From Agelas oroides (taxonomy: Eukaryota; Porifera; Demospongiae; Agelasida; Agelasidae), in NCBI GenBank assembly GCA_949130485.1, contig OX422197.1, positions 8,136,212 through 8,200,211 of the forward strand: DNA of 64,000 nucleotides, given 5' to 3'. The translations under genes and the position numbers were made by a program. This document shows, piece after piece, positions 51,301 to 60,381 of the stretch (positions are counted from its first letter, which is position 1; every line of letters starts with the position of its first letter). The notes beneath the pieces were generated by a model that had not been told where the DNA came from, did not search any database, and worked only from the letters and a program-made list of their open reading frames with translations.

Positions 51301-54300
51301 AGGGAAGGGAGGGAAGGGAGAGAGAGAAGGGAGGGAGGGAAGGGAGAGAGAGAAGGGAGGGAAGGGAGAGAGGGAAAGGAGAGAGGGAAAGGAGGGAGGG
51401 AAGGGAGAGGGGGAAAGGAGGGAGGAGGGAGAGAAGGTTGAGGATGAGGAGAGAAGTTACGCAGTGGTAAATGCAGAATCCATTCTACTTACTCTCTCCA
51501 GCCTCCACCGGTTCACAGTACTTGGGAAACAGGAGAGAACTCTGCACAGAAGCAAAACAGCATCTTCGGATTCCCACACTGCATTCCAACAGCTATACTA
51601 ATTCCCATACCACATTCCAATATTCCCATTCCATACTCAGCCTCATTCCTAGGCCCTCAGGGTTCAAGGTTAATTTTGACACTATCTATGTATGCCTCCC
51701 CCCTCCAATGTGCTTGGGTTCAAGGCTAATTCCATACCCCCCTCGTACCAGATGTCTCAGCTCAGCAAGGTCTCGACAGACACTGTGAAACACGTTCCAA
51801 ATGTGTTGTGTGAAGGTCTGATAGAAGGGAAGGGAGTGAGACTGGGGACAGTCCCGCACCATGATGGCCAAGGTCTCCACTGGAGAAGGGAAAGTAATAG
51901 ACAATAGACATACTAAAAGAGAGATCGCGATAAGTGAGTTCACACATCCTGAGAGAAGGTGAGAAGGTACCAAGACAAAACTATCTGGGGAAGTCAACCT
52001 CAAATAAAGAGCACATAGGTGTCTAGTATTGCTAGCCTCATTCCCAGGTATTTTGAGAAGAGAGCCTGGGAACGAGGCTACCCGATGAGGTCTGGGGACA
52101 AGACTACCTCATACTAAAAGAGAGAAGATAATAGACTGCAATAAGACCTCTCTAATTTACACCGGACACTTCCGTTCAGAAATTAATAACTCTCTAAAAA
52201 TTTCCGGACACTCCAGTTTTGAGGGTGAAATGCACCTTTGGTGTAGTTGGGGAAGTATATGGGTAGTGGCGAGGTCACACACGTGTCAATGGCGAGCTTC
52301 TCCCAGACAATCTCACTGATGAGGATCACACACAAGTTTCTATTGCACTGAGGGAGGGAGGGAGGGAGGGAGGGAGGGAGGGAGGGAGGGAGGGAGGGAG
52401 GGAGGGAGGGAGAGAAGGGGAAGATAAGTTAGCTTCTTCCTGAATATGGTACGTGTGTATGATTGTGTTTATTGGTAAGGAAGGGAGAATTCCTCACCAG
52501 TTTGGCCAATCGGAGCATGGCAGGAAGGACATTGGCCTCTGCCTCCCTCAACCGCTCAGCCCTATCCAATACCTGCAATTAATATGACAGGGGCATCCAC
52601 TAAATTAAGATGTAGACAAATTTCTGAATACCTCAGACAATGCGCACCACACCTGCATAACTTCTGAGTAGGAGGGACCCACGTACTACACAAGCTGACA
52701 ACACACGTCAGGGATGAGTAGCCATGTTCCAACACTGCCTCCAGTATTTGATTGCAAATATGGAAGGGGAGGGCCTGGGAGATACTGTAATGACATCTGG
52801 TAGACAGAAGACAGACACACAGAGGGCGGTGCCTGACAAAGCATTTCAAGGCCTTTCCTCGTAAAATGGCTATCCAAGGATCGGAGACCAAACGCTCTTA
52901 AGGGAGTGTCAATATAGCTCTTTGTTTGATACACTCGGGACTGACCAATGCGTAAAATTGTAATGGTCGGGTACCCCCCCCCCATGGTCTACCCTCCGTC
53001 ATACTTGATCCCCCCTCGATATTTGCATACTCAACGGAAACAAAGGCCTGGGAGAAAAGAGGGCGGAGGCTCTAACTTGAGTCAAACTCTAAGCGAACCT
53101 ACAATGTACACTGTCTGGTCCAGCCAGCCCTGGGAGTCGATAATCTGCTGTAGAAACGGCAGAAATGACATCATACTGTCACACCTTGCATAGCTGGCGT
53201 AGCCGTTGGATTTGCACGGTACAGTTCCTGAGAACAAGCGTGTGCATTTGTACATATATCTCCATAGATTTGGGTACCATCACACTGTCGTGTACTAACA
53301 CAGTATATCACAGTATACCATAGTATACTATCATATCAGTATATCACAGTATACCATATCAGCATATCACAGTGTAAGTATCTCACAGTATACCACATCA
53401 GTATACCACATCAGTATATCACAGTATACCATAGTATTATCACCATAGTACAAAGCTATACTGGAAAAATATCACGAGTTTGTTGTCGTCTGTATTGTTA
53501 CGAGCATGAGTAACAATGCCAACGGCAACAAACGAGTGATATATTTTCTGGTGTAGCTTGGTACTATGGTGATAATAATTTTATCATACGAACCTCGATT
53601 CCATTGCACGTTCAGATGCAGCGCATGTGACTTGTAGTACCTGATACGGATTCTCGTGTGACTTGTAGTACCTGATACGGATTCTTGTGTGACTTGTAGT
53701 ACTGATATGGATTCTCACGTGACTTTTAGTAAAAATACAGCATTTTATAAACTACATGCAGCTGCAAGGCTTCCCCATTGACTCCCCTACATTTGCGTGA
53801 GTTAGACGTAGGATAAACATAGTATATATCACAGTATACCATAGTTGATCACAGTAAACTGCATTGCACTTGTATGGACATGCATCAATTATTCACCTGA
53901 GAGTCGGTTGAGAACACGTTCATACAGCAGCCTTGATGAATAGCACTCAATGCAGTTCACAACTGCATGAGGGAGCTAGTGTGGAAGAGGAGAGGAGAGG
54001 AGAAGGAGAATCGAAATAAAGGAGTAAACTAGAAGTGCAGACAGCTGCCATAGTGAATGAAGGTTACCTCCAATTTCCTCAGTACAGTCTGCAACACAAG
54101 GGTTTTCCCGGTGCCACTGTGGCCGTACACATACAGTGAGGGGCACACGGCTGAGCCAGGCTGAGAGGAAACAAACCCAGCAGCAGAACCAGTAAATGTG
54201 TGAAATCACTGAACCATAATGTGCACACTCACTTCTCCAAACAACGTCAGTAGGAGTTCAATCTGGGGTCGTCTCCCAGGTAAGATTTCACACAAGTCAC

Positions 54301-54967
54301 TGAAATGCCTCCAGCATCCCTCCATAGGCAGCTCCCCTCCTCCCTCGCCGTCCTTAGCCTCACCTGTCCATATAGCTGAGGTTTCCATTTCACTTTCATC
54401 AGTTGTGGCAGAGCTAGGTGGATGGTCTGGAAATGAGACCACACCCACATCTTTCTCACCAGTGGCTCCATCTTCACTCTGTTGTTTTCTCTGGTCCACT
54501 TTCCTCATTTTTGGCTTCCTCCCTCCTGGATGTCGCTTGTGTTCAACTTTTGGGTTTTTGGCTCCCTTGATCTGCTTAGCCTTGGGGGGTCGTTTTTGTT
54601 GATGAGTCGAAAATGATGTCATCTCTTCCTCCTCCTCCTCCTCCTCTTCCATCTCCTCCTCCTCCTCTTCCATCTCCTCTTCCTCCTCCCCCTCCTCTTC
54701 CATCTCCTCCTCCTCCTCCTCCTCCTCCTCCTCTTCTTCCTCCTCATTCAAAATGTTCCCTCCTTCCCTGCTTTGACGACTCCGATTCCATTGCCTTCTC
54801 TTGTGTCTGGACGATGGGTGACCATCATAGCCTGGTTCCTTCGTGTCAGGCTTTTGACTGCCTTTCTCAGACCTCCAATCAGCATACTTCTGTTGGCTGG
54901 TGACATTGAGTTCAGCCTTGAGGCTGAGTTGCTTCTTTCTAACAGACCTACGTAATCCTTCCTCCAT
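41010..54967 (-). CDS. ORC5: Origin recognition complex subunit 5, with long N-terminal extension
   Basis: AAA+ family subunit of the replication origin recognition complex. Minus exons: 54967-54233, 54160-54068, 53975-53897, 53227-53103, 52572-52498, 52347-52236, 51879-51749, 51541-51493, 50937-50847, 50784-50714, 50152-50037, 42791-42741, 42414-42304, 41093-41010; phases close, 640 residues. Landmarks: REL-like [18 protein letters not shown], Walker [40 protein letters not shown] (Walker B region), [88 protein letters not shown]. Human ORC5 is 435 residues. Here about 225 extra residues precede the conserved start, with a Glu tract near 73-115. The 3' end reads KYK-VR-stop, about 25 residues short of the human end; GTGCGC could instead be a donor to an unseen exon. 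Confidence 0.9.
41314..41367. repeat. CTCGTTCCCAG-family palindrome
   Basis: AGTCTCGTTCCCAGAC at the left faces GGGAACGAGACTA at the right, in the last ORC5 intron. Confidence 0.75.
41745..42138. repeat. Minisatellite with 61-bp and 43-bp unit types
   Basis: Three units of 61 bp (with GAGCCACATATCCTC) are followed by about six units of 43 bp (TCTACATACCTACTCACCCA + ATGTGCACGGACTCAGTGG) that lack an 18-bp part. All lie in the last ORC5 intron. Confidence 0.93.
42415..42555. repeat. Purine array at an ORC5 acceptor
   Basis: GGAGGAGG-type sequence on plus is a pyrimidine tract on the ORC5 transcript ending at the acceptor CCTCAG of the 42414-42304 exon. A similar array at 42800-42940 precedes the 42791-42741 exon, and one at 41095-41220 precedes the 41093 exon. 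Confidence 0.93.
43041..43237. repeat. Two tandem CCTCGTTCCCAGG palindromes
   Basis: Hairpins 43041-43133 and 43143-43237 share the same core (CTCGCCCAGCTTCCCGTCGC and mirror). Each arm is about 40 bp. The second keeps a complete TAGCCTCGTTCCCAGG left end; the first is truncated there. Confidence 0.9.
44106..44232. repeat. 127-bp near-perfect palindrome
   Basis: TAGCCTCGGTCCCAGGCCTC at the left and its mirror at the right. The arms extend more than 50 bases with few mismatches, including TTTTACCTTC and CACAATAATACAC. The T-to-C-type change CGGTCCC is matched by GGGACCG in the other arm. Confidence 0.93.
44250..44482. repeat. Purine array in the large ORC5 intron
   Basis: GGGAGGAAGG-type units. 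On the ORC5 strand it is C/T-rich and ends at TTCTCTCAG (44240), a good 3' splice-site sequence with no exon recognised after it. Confidence 0.85.
44816..44955. repeat. Second purine array in the large ORC5 intron
   Basis: GAGGGGGGAGAGGAGG-type units. On the ORC5 strand it ends in CCCTCACAG (about 44815), again without a recognised exon. Confidence 0.85.
45570..45901. repeat. (GTAT)n tetranucleotide array
   Basis: Interrupted GTAT units, preceded by a duplicated segment (GGTCATGTGCTA, about 45500 and 45640). It continues beyond the MITE inserted at 45904. Confidence 0.93.
45904..46269. mobile_element. CCGTATAGCGGG MITE inserted in a (GTAT)n array
   Basis: CCGTATAGCGGGAAATTTTC at the left and GAAAATTTCCCGCTATACGG at the right form a perfect 20-bp inverted repeat flanked by TA. 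The interior has several GCGAAAATT repeats in both orientations. Confidence 0.92.
46785..47015. mobile_element. CAAGAGYGC MITE, copy 2
   Basis: It shares termini and interior (CATACTAAAAATAGAAC, CAATGGCTTATGTCTA) with 40693-40948, with deletions. It lies in the large ORC5 intron. Confidence 0.88.
47517..47648. repeat. Two adjacent CTCRTTCCCAG palindromes of different type
   Basis: 47517-47562 is the GCC/GGC type (TAGCCTCATTCCCAGG). 47593-47648 is the GTC/GAC type (TAGTCTCGTCCCCAGAC with GTCTGGGAACGAGACTA). Confidence 0.85.
47650..50036. other. ORC5 intron, no exon recognised
   Basis: It holds a C-run at about 48551-48574, scattered unique sequence, and at about 49605-49925 several copies of a GCTACTATTCGAGGGCGG-type motif ending GAAGAAATACGGTA, apparently a dispersed repeat. 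The frame at 49487-49780 crosses this repeat and is not called. Confidence 0.5.
50155..50620. repeat. Purine array at an ORC5 acceptor
   Basis: GGAGGAAGGAGGAGG-type units on plus. They form a 460-base pyrimidine tract on the ORC5 transcript ending at CCTCCAG, the acceptor of the 50152 exon. Confidence 0.95.
50940..51437. repeat. Purine array at an ORC5 acceptor
   Basis: GAGGGAGGGAAGGGAGAGAG-type units, a 500-base pyrimidine tract on the transcript, ending at CTCTCAG before the 50937 exon. Confidence 0.95.
52033..52080. repeat. CCTCATTCCCAGG palindrome
   Basis: TAGCCTCATTCCCAGG and CCTGGGAACGAGGCTA, 16 bases apart, in an ORC5 intron. Confidence 0.85.
52349..52412. repeat. (GGGA)n at an ORC5 acceptor
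   Basis: About 15 GGGA units directly beside the 52347 exon, (TCCC)n then CTCAG on the transcript. Confidence 0.95.
53285..53576. repeat. CACAGTATA repeats and a 139-bp palindrome
   Basis: Irregular TATCACAGTATACCATA repeats at 53285-53440 lead into a palindrome at about 53438-53576. Its arms contain TTATCACCATAGTAC and GTACTATGGTGATAA, with ATATCAC and AACAAAC segments also mirrored. Located in an ORC5 intron. Confidence 0.8.
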
Positions 54968-55288
54968 AAGCTCCTCAAAAAACTGCCACACGTGAGTATC
55001 CAGCGCGCGCGCGGCGCAACTATACTTATAAGTCTTAGTCTGGGAACGAGACTAGTAGGAAGCGACACGGAACGGATCTGCTGCGGCCACGTGTTAGATT
55101 TGTGCAATGACCTTGCATGTAGCTGACGTGTATACATGCCAACACCCCCCAACCACGATGTGAGTTCACCCAGTTCAAGCTTTTATAAAACCCAAAGCCC
55201 GACAATAGAGTCTTTTCTGCACGATTGTTAGCAAAGTTGAAAGTAAGCTTTCATAAATTATTTAATTAACTCAAACAACGTATTTTCG
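54968..55288. promoter_or_regulatory. Bidirectional ORC5 / MetX promoter region
   Basis: Only 321 bases separate the two ATG codons on opposite strands. The stretch has a (GC)n-like GCGCGCGCGCGG near 55005, CACGTG at 54989 and CACGTG at about 55088, and one half-copy of the GTCTGGGAACGAGACTA motif at 55037. No TATA element is convincing. Confidence 0.6.
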
Positions 55289-58200
55289 ATGCAGTCCGTG
55301 CGAAAGGCTATCTTGCGGGGTCGATGGCTACTGTTTCCCTTCAATAGCGGCAGAGGCAGTAGTCTTCAGGGAGCCGTCTCCTTCCGCCACCAGTGGAGGA
55401 GCGTGGCAGGCTCTGCTGCTCCTAAGGAGGTCCTTCACCCTGACTTTGAGAAAGAGTTCAGGGGGAGAGAGGACCATTTCCCCTGCTTGGCTAGGTAAGC
55501 AAGCTACTCTGTGACTTTCCAACCCAATCAGTGACTTGGGCAGCTGATGAGTGATGTATTTGCACGAGATAGCTAAGCTCCAAGGCCTTTGAAGTATGGT
55601 GCACTCCAAAATAGTGCACCTAGGCAAGCATCAAATTTCAACCTGCAGAATTACTAGGACACCAAATTGGTATGTTTTAATAAATATCTCATTTGCATTC
55701 CTCTGTGTTTCTTCTGCAAGCAGACTCAAACTGAGCAATGGCCCAGTGAAGCTAACTGGTGCATATGGGGAGGTGCTGAAAGGCTTCAAAGTGTTTAGAC
55801 AAAGTCAGCCCTTCCATTTCAAGCACGGAGGGACAATCCCGGAGCTGCAGCTGGCCTATGAGACATGGGGACAACTTAACTCCGAGAGGAGTAATGCCAT
55901 CTTTCTTTACACGGGGCTCTCTGCGTCCTCCCATGCCTGCAGTCACAAGGTACCTGCATACTGAGCACCAGTTATAGTACTACCTTGCTTTGTTCTTGCT
56001 AGGCCACCATGTGTGCTTTCAGCTACAACCACCAGGCAAACACAAGCTCTCATAATCCTCGTACTGCACAAGTCGTACTGAGTTCAGTGGTAGAACACTG
56101 GCAGAGACTCTGAGTTCAGTTTCCAGTGGCTTTCTTTTGTCTCACACCATCAAACTAATGTTGATGGTGCTACCATCCGGAGAGATCCCATATCCACACA
56201 CACACACACGCACACTCTCTCTCTCTTCCCCTTCACCACAGGACAACAAAAGTGCAGGATGGTGGGAAAAGTTCATTGGACCAGGCCGAGCTCTTGATAC
56301 AAACAAATTCTTCATTGTTTGTGCCAACATTGTCGGTGGTTGCTACGGCTCAAGTGGCCCCTCCTCCCTCAACCCTCTCACAGGGCAGGAGTACGCCATG
56401 ACCTTCCCTCTCGTTTCTGTGGAAGATATGGTTCGAGTGCAGTTTCTCCTTGTGGACCACCTTGGAGTGGAGAGGTTGCATGCGGCTGTCGGATCCTCCT
56501 TGGGGGGCATGCAGAGCCTCATGGCAGCAGCACTGCACCCAGAGAGAGTTGGAAGGTAGGAAGGGAGAGAGGGAGGGGGGTAGGGAGGGTGATAGGGAGG
56601 GAGAGAGGGAGGGGGGTAGGGAGGGAGAGAGGGAGGGAGGGAGGGGGGTAGGGAGGGAGGGAGGGATTGGTTGTGCAGTGAGAGATATTTACCATCCCAT
56701 CTTTTCTCCCCCTCCCTCCATCCCTCCTTCCCCCCCTCCCCCCCGTCCTCTCACACACACACATACCACAGGGTAATATCAATCTCGGCATGCATGCAGA
56801 CACATCCTTCCTCCATTGCTCTCCGCTATGTCCAGCGACGGATACTCATGGCAGACCCCAACTGGAACAATGGACGATACTACGGCAGAACGTTCCCACG
56901 CATGGGCATGCAGCACGCAAGGTTAGCTTGTTGGAAATCACGTCTTCAAGAACATTATATTTCCTCGCAGATGCCAATTGTGCTACAGCAAGGCCTGTGT
57001 CTGATTGAGGAATTATGGTACCGTATAGCGGGAAACTTTCAAGGGAGAAAACTTTTGTGAAGTTTGAGGTTTTGTAGCTATTCACGAAAGTTTTCTCCGC
57101 AAAATTGGGGGGGCATGGCATCTTTTGGTGGTGACACCAGCGAGCAATCCGCGAGAAAGTTTTCTCTGCATAATCGTATATTCGCAAAGGTTTCTTCCTC
57201 GAAAGTTTCCCTGCTATATGGTATGTCCTACTGAGTGACTTGTTTGTTGTGAGTTTGTAGAAGATTGTGCAATGATGAATTTAATTTGAGGGAGGGTTTT
57301 GACTGGTTACAAGTCAAAGCTAAACTAAAAGTGCTTCCCTGGTTGTTTGTATACAGCCTGGAATGTAGTTATGCATTGACTGTGTGCTCTATGAAACCAT
57401 AAATATGACACACAGAAGCACTCTATGGCCAAGATGACAACTGGTACAGGGGTATTGTTGACCCATGCTGAATTCTTAGTTGTCGAGGTTGATTCATCCA
57501 CTTCTCAACAGCTGCTTGCACCCCAGACACCAACACTATAGAAGACCCCCCATAATGAACCCAGCAGACTGGCTAGAAGCTTCTGACGCCCTTGCCTAAA
57601 TTGCTGAACTGCCTAAGCTAAATTAACTGCCAACACATTGGCCATTAACTAGGCCATCAGAAATGTGAAAACCGACCATCTAGTGTCATACCAAGCCCTC
57701 CTTTTATGAGGGTATTAGCCACTCTAAGATTTGTGATGCCTGACCAACAGCTCCAACTTTACCATATTCATATTCAGGGTAACTCATTGCCATGGTAATC
57801 TCAGGCACCTGCTGCACACAGTCACATAACCACATACACTTGTAGGTCATGTGTGTCTTCCTGAAGCCTAGAAATCAGATTTGTACAGTTCATTTAGTCA
57901 CATGACATGATGTTATTCATTATTTAGTCACATGACATGATGTTATTGCAATACCAGCTAGCTGCTTTTAAGCCCCCAATGTACTTGTACTGCAGTTGTT
58001 TAGGGACTGTAGCAAGTTTGTAGAGGCCTGTGCAGTGGTAAATTTAATCTTGAGGTAGTAGTTTTGACTATAAAACCAAAAGTGCTTCTCTGTCATACTT
58101 GTGTTGCTAGGCTAACCTCCTTCCCAGGCCCCGCCCAGCTTTTCATTGCTTGCAATATTTTCGTTCGCACGTGGAAAGAGCCTGGGAATGAGGCTATAGC

Positions 58201-59772
58201 TATGCCATCAATTATGATATGAATTACAAGCTGATTAACCCAGCTGTAGCCTGGAATGTACACTCGTTATGAATTTCACCTGATGACGTTGATAAAGTAG
58301 TTAGCTATTTATGTCACAACGAACGTGTGGTCACATGTTGAAATACCCCAAAGCTCCTTATATCCTCTTTGTTGTTCAGGGAGGTGGGTACAATCACTTA
58401 TCGCAGTGGTCCCGAGTGGGTGGAGAGATTTGGCAACAAGAGACGAGAGCCCGAGAAACCCCCTGACTTCTGTCCGGACTTTGAGATTGAAAGATATCTA
58501 GACAGACAGGTTGGTGCAACCAGTCTAGCTGGCAATAACCTACAATGAGAGTGTGATGGTTGCTGCTCTCTGGTTCTGTCGCAGGGTGAGAAGTTTTACT
58601 CCAGTTACGACCCCAACTCACTTCTGTACATCTCTAAAGTAAGTTTGCTGCGTGAATATACAGCCTTGGACCAGACTCACTCAACCCTATTTGCTCCTTT
58701 GCTGTACATAGTGCTAATTTGACTGCTCTCTCTTCCACACACCCCTCTCTTTCTCTCCTTTGTGAAGGCAATGGACTTGTTTGATATGGGAGATGGGTTC
58801 CCAAGCCTCATGGAGGGAGTGGGACGAGTCAAGTGCCCTATCCTGGTACGGGATGAAGTCCACAGTTGTCCTTAGCCTCATTCCCAGGCCATGTGGTCTG
58901 GGAATGAGGTGAAGTTGTCCTGGGATGAAATCCAGCCTTTTCTTGTGATGAACGTGACCTTTTGGTGTTGTGTTGCAGGTGTTGGGTGTGACGTCAGATG
59001 TCTTGTTTCCAGTAGAACAACAGAGAGAACTAGCTAAACTGCTCATTCAGTCTGGTAGGTGGAGGGAAGGTATCAACCTGGTTGGTTCTTAGTAACTGAT
59101 GTTGTGACTGGACTACTTCACCTTCTCTCTCCTCCTTTCTTTCCTCCCCTCTTTCTCTTCCTTCCCTTCCCTCCCTTGCCTCTCTCCCTTCGTCTCTTTT
59201 TCTTCCCTCCCTTCCCCCTTTTCTTCATCCCTTCTCTCCTCCCCTCTTCCCTCCCTTCCCTCCCCTCTTTCTCTTCCTTCCCTTCTCTCCTCCCCTCTTC
59301 CCTCCCCTCTTTCTCTTTTCTCTTTCCTTCTCTCCACTCACAGGTAACACAAGAACTATCTTCTATGAGCTCAATTCAGTCTATGGCCATGACACCTTCA
59401 TGTTGGACTTGAACAATGTTGGGGCAGCAGTGAAAGTAAGCATCATTGAGTGAAAATGTAATCGCATAGTTTATGCAACTATGGATATATATCAGTTGGT
59501 GACGGAATTTAAGTCTGTCGTCCCTCTACATAGCAATATCTGCAGTGGCCTCATTTTCAATTTCATGATACCAAGCTGCTAAGCATCAATCACTTGTGTA
59601 TATAGTTTGTACCTCAGTGGTCGAGGCAGCTTACCAAAGGCGCCCTAAGTTTGATTCCCAACGACTGCCAGCTCTCTTTTTCCTCTTCTTTGCATCAAAT
59701 GGTACTGTATGCTTAAACTACAACACATTCTCTCTACAGGGACACTTGGAATCCAACATCAACGGTGAATAG
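55289..59772 (+). CDS. MetX-family homoserine/serine O-acyltransferase, likely mitochondrial
   Basis: Alpha/beta-hydrolase acyltransferase of the MetX family, which acylates homoserine or serine in methionine/cysteine synthesis. Exons: 55289-55494, 55724-55949, 56242-56555, 56772-56921, 58380-58509, 58585-58638, 58768-58845, 58979-59054, 59344-59435, 59740-59772; phases close, 452 residues. Landmarks: [32 protein letters not shown], nucleophile motif [59 protein letters not shown] (catalytic Asp) and GHDTFMLD (catalytic His). The N-terminus ([18 protein letters not shown]) is basic and hydrophobic without acidic residues, typical of a mitochondrial presequence. Acetyl versus succinyl donor and serine versus homoserine cannot be decided by eye; the fungal Cys2 branch is an alternative. 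Intron 2 may splice three bases earlier. Confidence 0.92.
56556..56771 (+). repeat. MetX intron made of a purine half and a pyrimidine half
   Basis: After the donor the intron is GGGAGAGAGGGAGGGGGGTA-type for about 110 bases. Then, past a short unique part, it is CCCTCCCTCCATCCC-type with a CACACACA run up to the acceptor. The halves are complementary in composition. Confidence 0.9.
57021..57221. mobile_element. CCGTATAGCGGG MITE, short copy
   Basis: CCGTATAGCGGGAAACTTTC and GAAAGTTTCCCTGCTATATGG are inverted and flanked by TA. It lies in the 1.46-kb MetX intron (56922-58379), which otherwise has no recognised content apart from the palindrome at 58113-58196. Confidence 0.88.
58113..58196. 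repeat. CCTCGTTCCCAGG palindrome, partly decayed
   Basis: TAACCTCCTTCCCAGG and CCTGGGAATGAGGCTA form the ends; the interior no longer pairs well. A smaller member is at 58873-58910. Confidence 0.7.
59600..59680 (+). repeat. Decayed tRNA-like (SINE) sequence
   Basis: GTACCTCAGTGGTCGAGGCA resembles an A-box region and AGTTTGATTCCCAACGACTG resembles a B-box region, spaced as in a tRNA. A similar relic lies at about 56085-56140 (GTTCAGTGGTAGAACACTGG). Neither makes a full cloverleaf. Confidence 0.35.
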
Positions 59773-59940
59773 CAGCAAACACTAATGATTGATGAAATTT
59801 CTTTTGTGTTTGAAATTTGTGTTGAAATTTTTTTTGTGTTCAAAAATTTCTTTGTGTTTGGCAGCATAGATCATAGAGCCGGCAGTAATTCATTACACTT
59901 GAACAAAATTTGTTGCAGCTAGGGTGTCTACAGTCTAGCA

Positions 59941-60014
59941 TAGTCTCGCGGAGCCAGACTCTCACACGAAAGACTCTTCCGCTATTCGTGTGAGAGTCTG
60001 GCTCCGCAAGACTA
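59941..60014. repeat. Palindrome with TAGTCTCGCGGAGCCAGACT termini
   Basis: The left arm contains CCAGACTCTCACACGA and the right arm TCGTGTGAGAGTCTGG, nearly perfect, around an 18-base loop. The ends resemble the CTCGTTCCCAG family but carry CGGAGC instead of TTCC. Confidence 0.88.
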
Positions 60015-60055
60015 AGTCTAGCAAATGTGGCACCAGGGGTCACCACGGCCATAGG

Positions 60056-60180
60056 TACAGTACACAGCTGTACAGTACAGTACAGTACAGTACACAGCTG
60101 TACAGTACAGTACAGTACAGTACACAGCTGTACAGTACAGTACAGTACAGTACACAGCTGTACAGTACAGTACAGTACAG
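60056..60180. repeat. 30-bp tandem repeat of ACAGT units
   Basis: Four copies of TACACAGCTGTACAGTACAG + TACAGTACAG, themselves built from ACAGT pentamers. Confidence 0.95.
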
Positions 60181-60209
60181 AGGGACGTGGATTATGTCAT
60201 AGCCTCTTG

Positions 60210-60372
60210 CGCAGCTCAAGCTTTCGAAGTGCTTTTCAAAGCTCTAACCCTATTGGTCAATACATTATACACAATTATATGCGCATATGCGGCGTTGCCC
60301 TAACAACACCCTAAATTAACCCTATCCCAACCAATCAGATTAGAGCTTTGAAACGCACTTAGCGCAGCTCAG
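60210..60372. repeat. Inverted repeat abutting the MPHOSPH9-like start
   Basis: GCGCAGCTCA...AGTGCTTTTCAAAGCTCTAA on the left is mirrored by TTAGAGCTTTGAAACGCACT...GCGCAGCTCAGCGC on the right, with CCTATTGGTCAAT and CCAACCAATCAGATT inside. It ends 9 bases before the ATG at 60382. It may be a mobile element that now sits in the promoter or 5' leader. Confidence 0.75.
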
Positions 60373-60381
60373 CGCTAAAGT

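Noticed and set aside
50138..51601. Glu/Gly/Arg-rich frames on plus
   Set aside because: Antisense to ORC5 acceptor arrays; low complexity.
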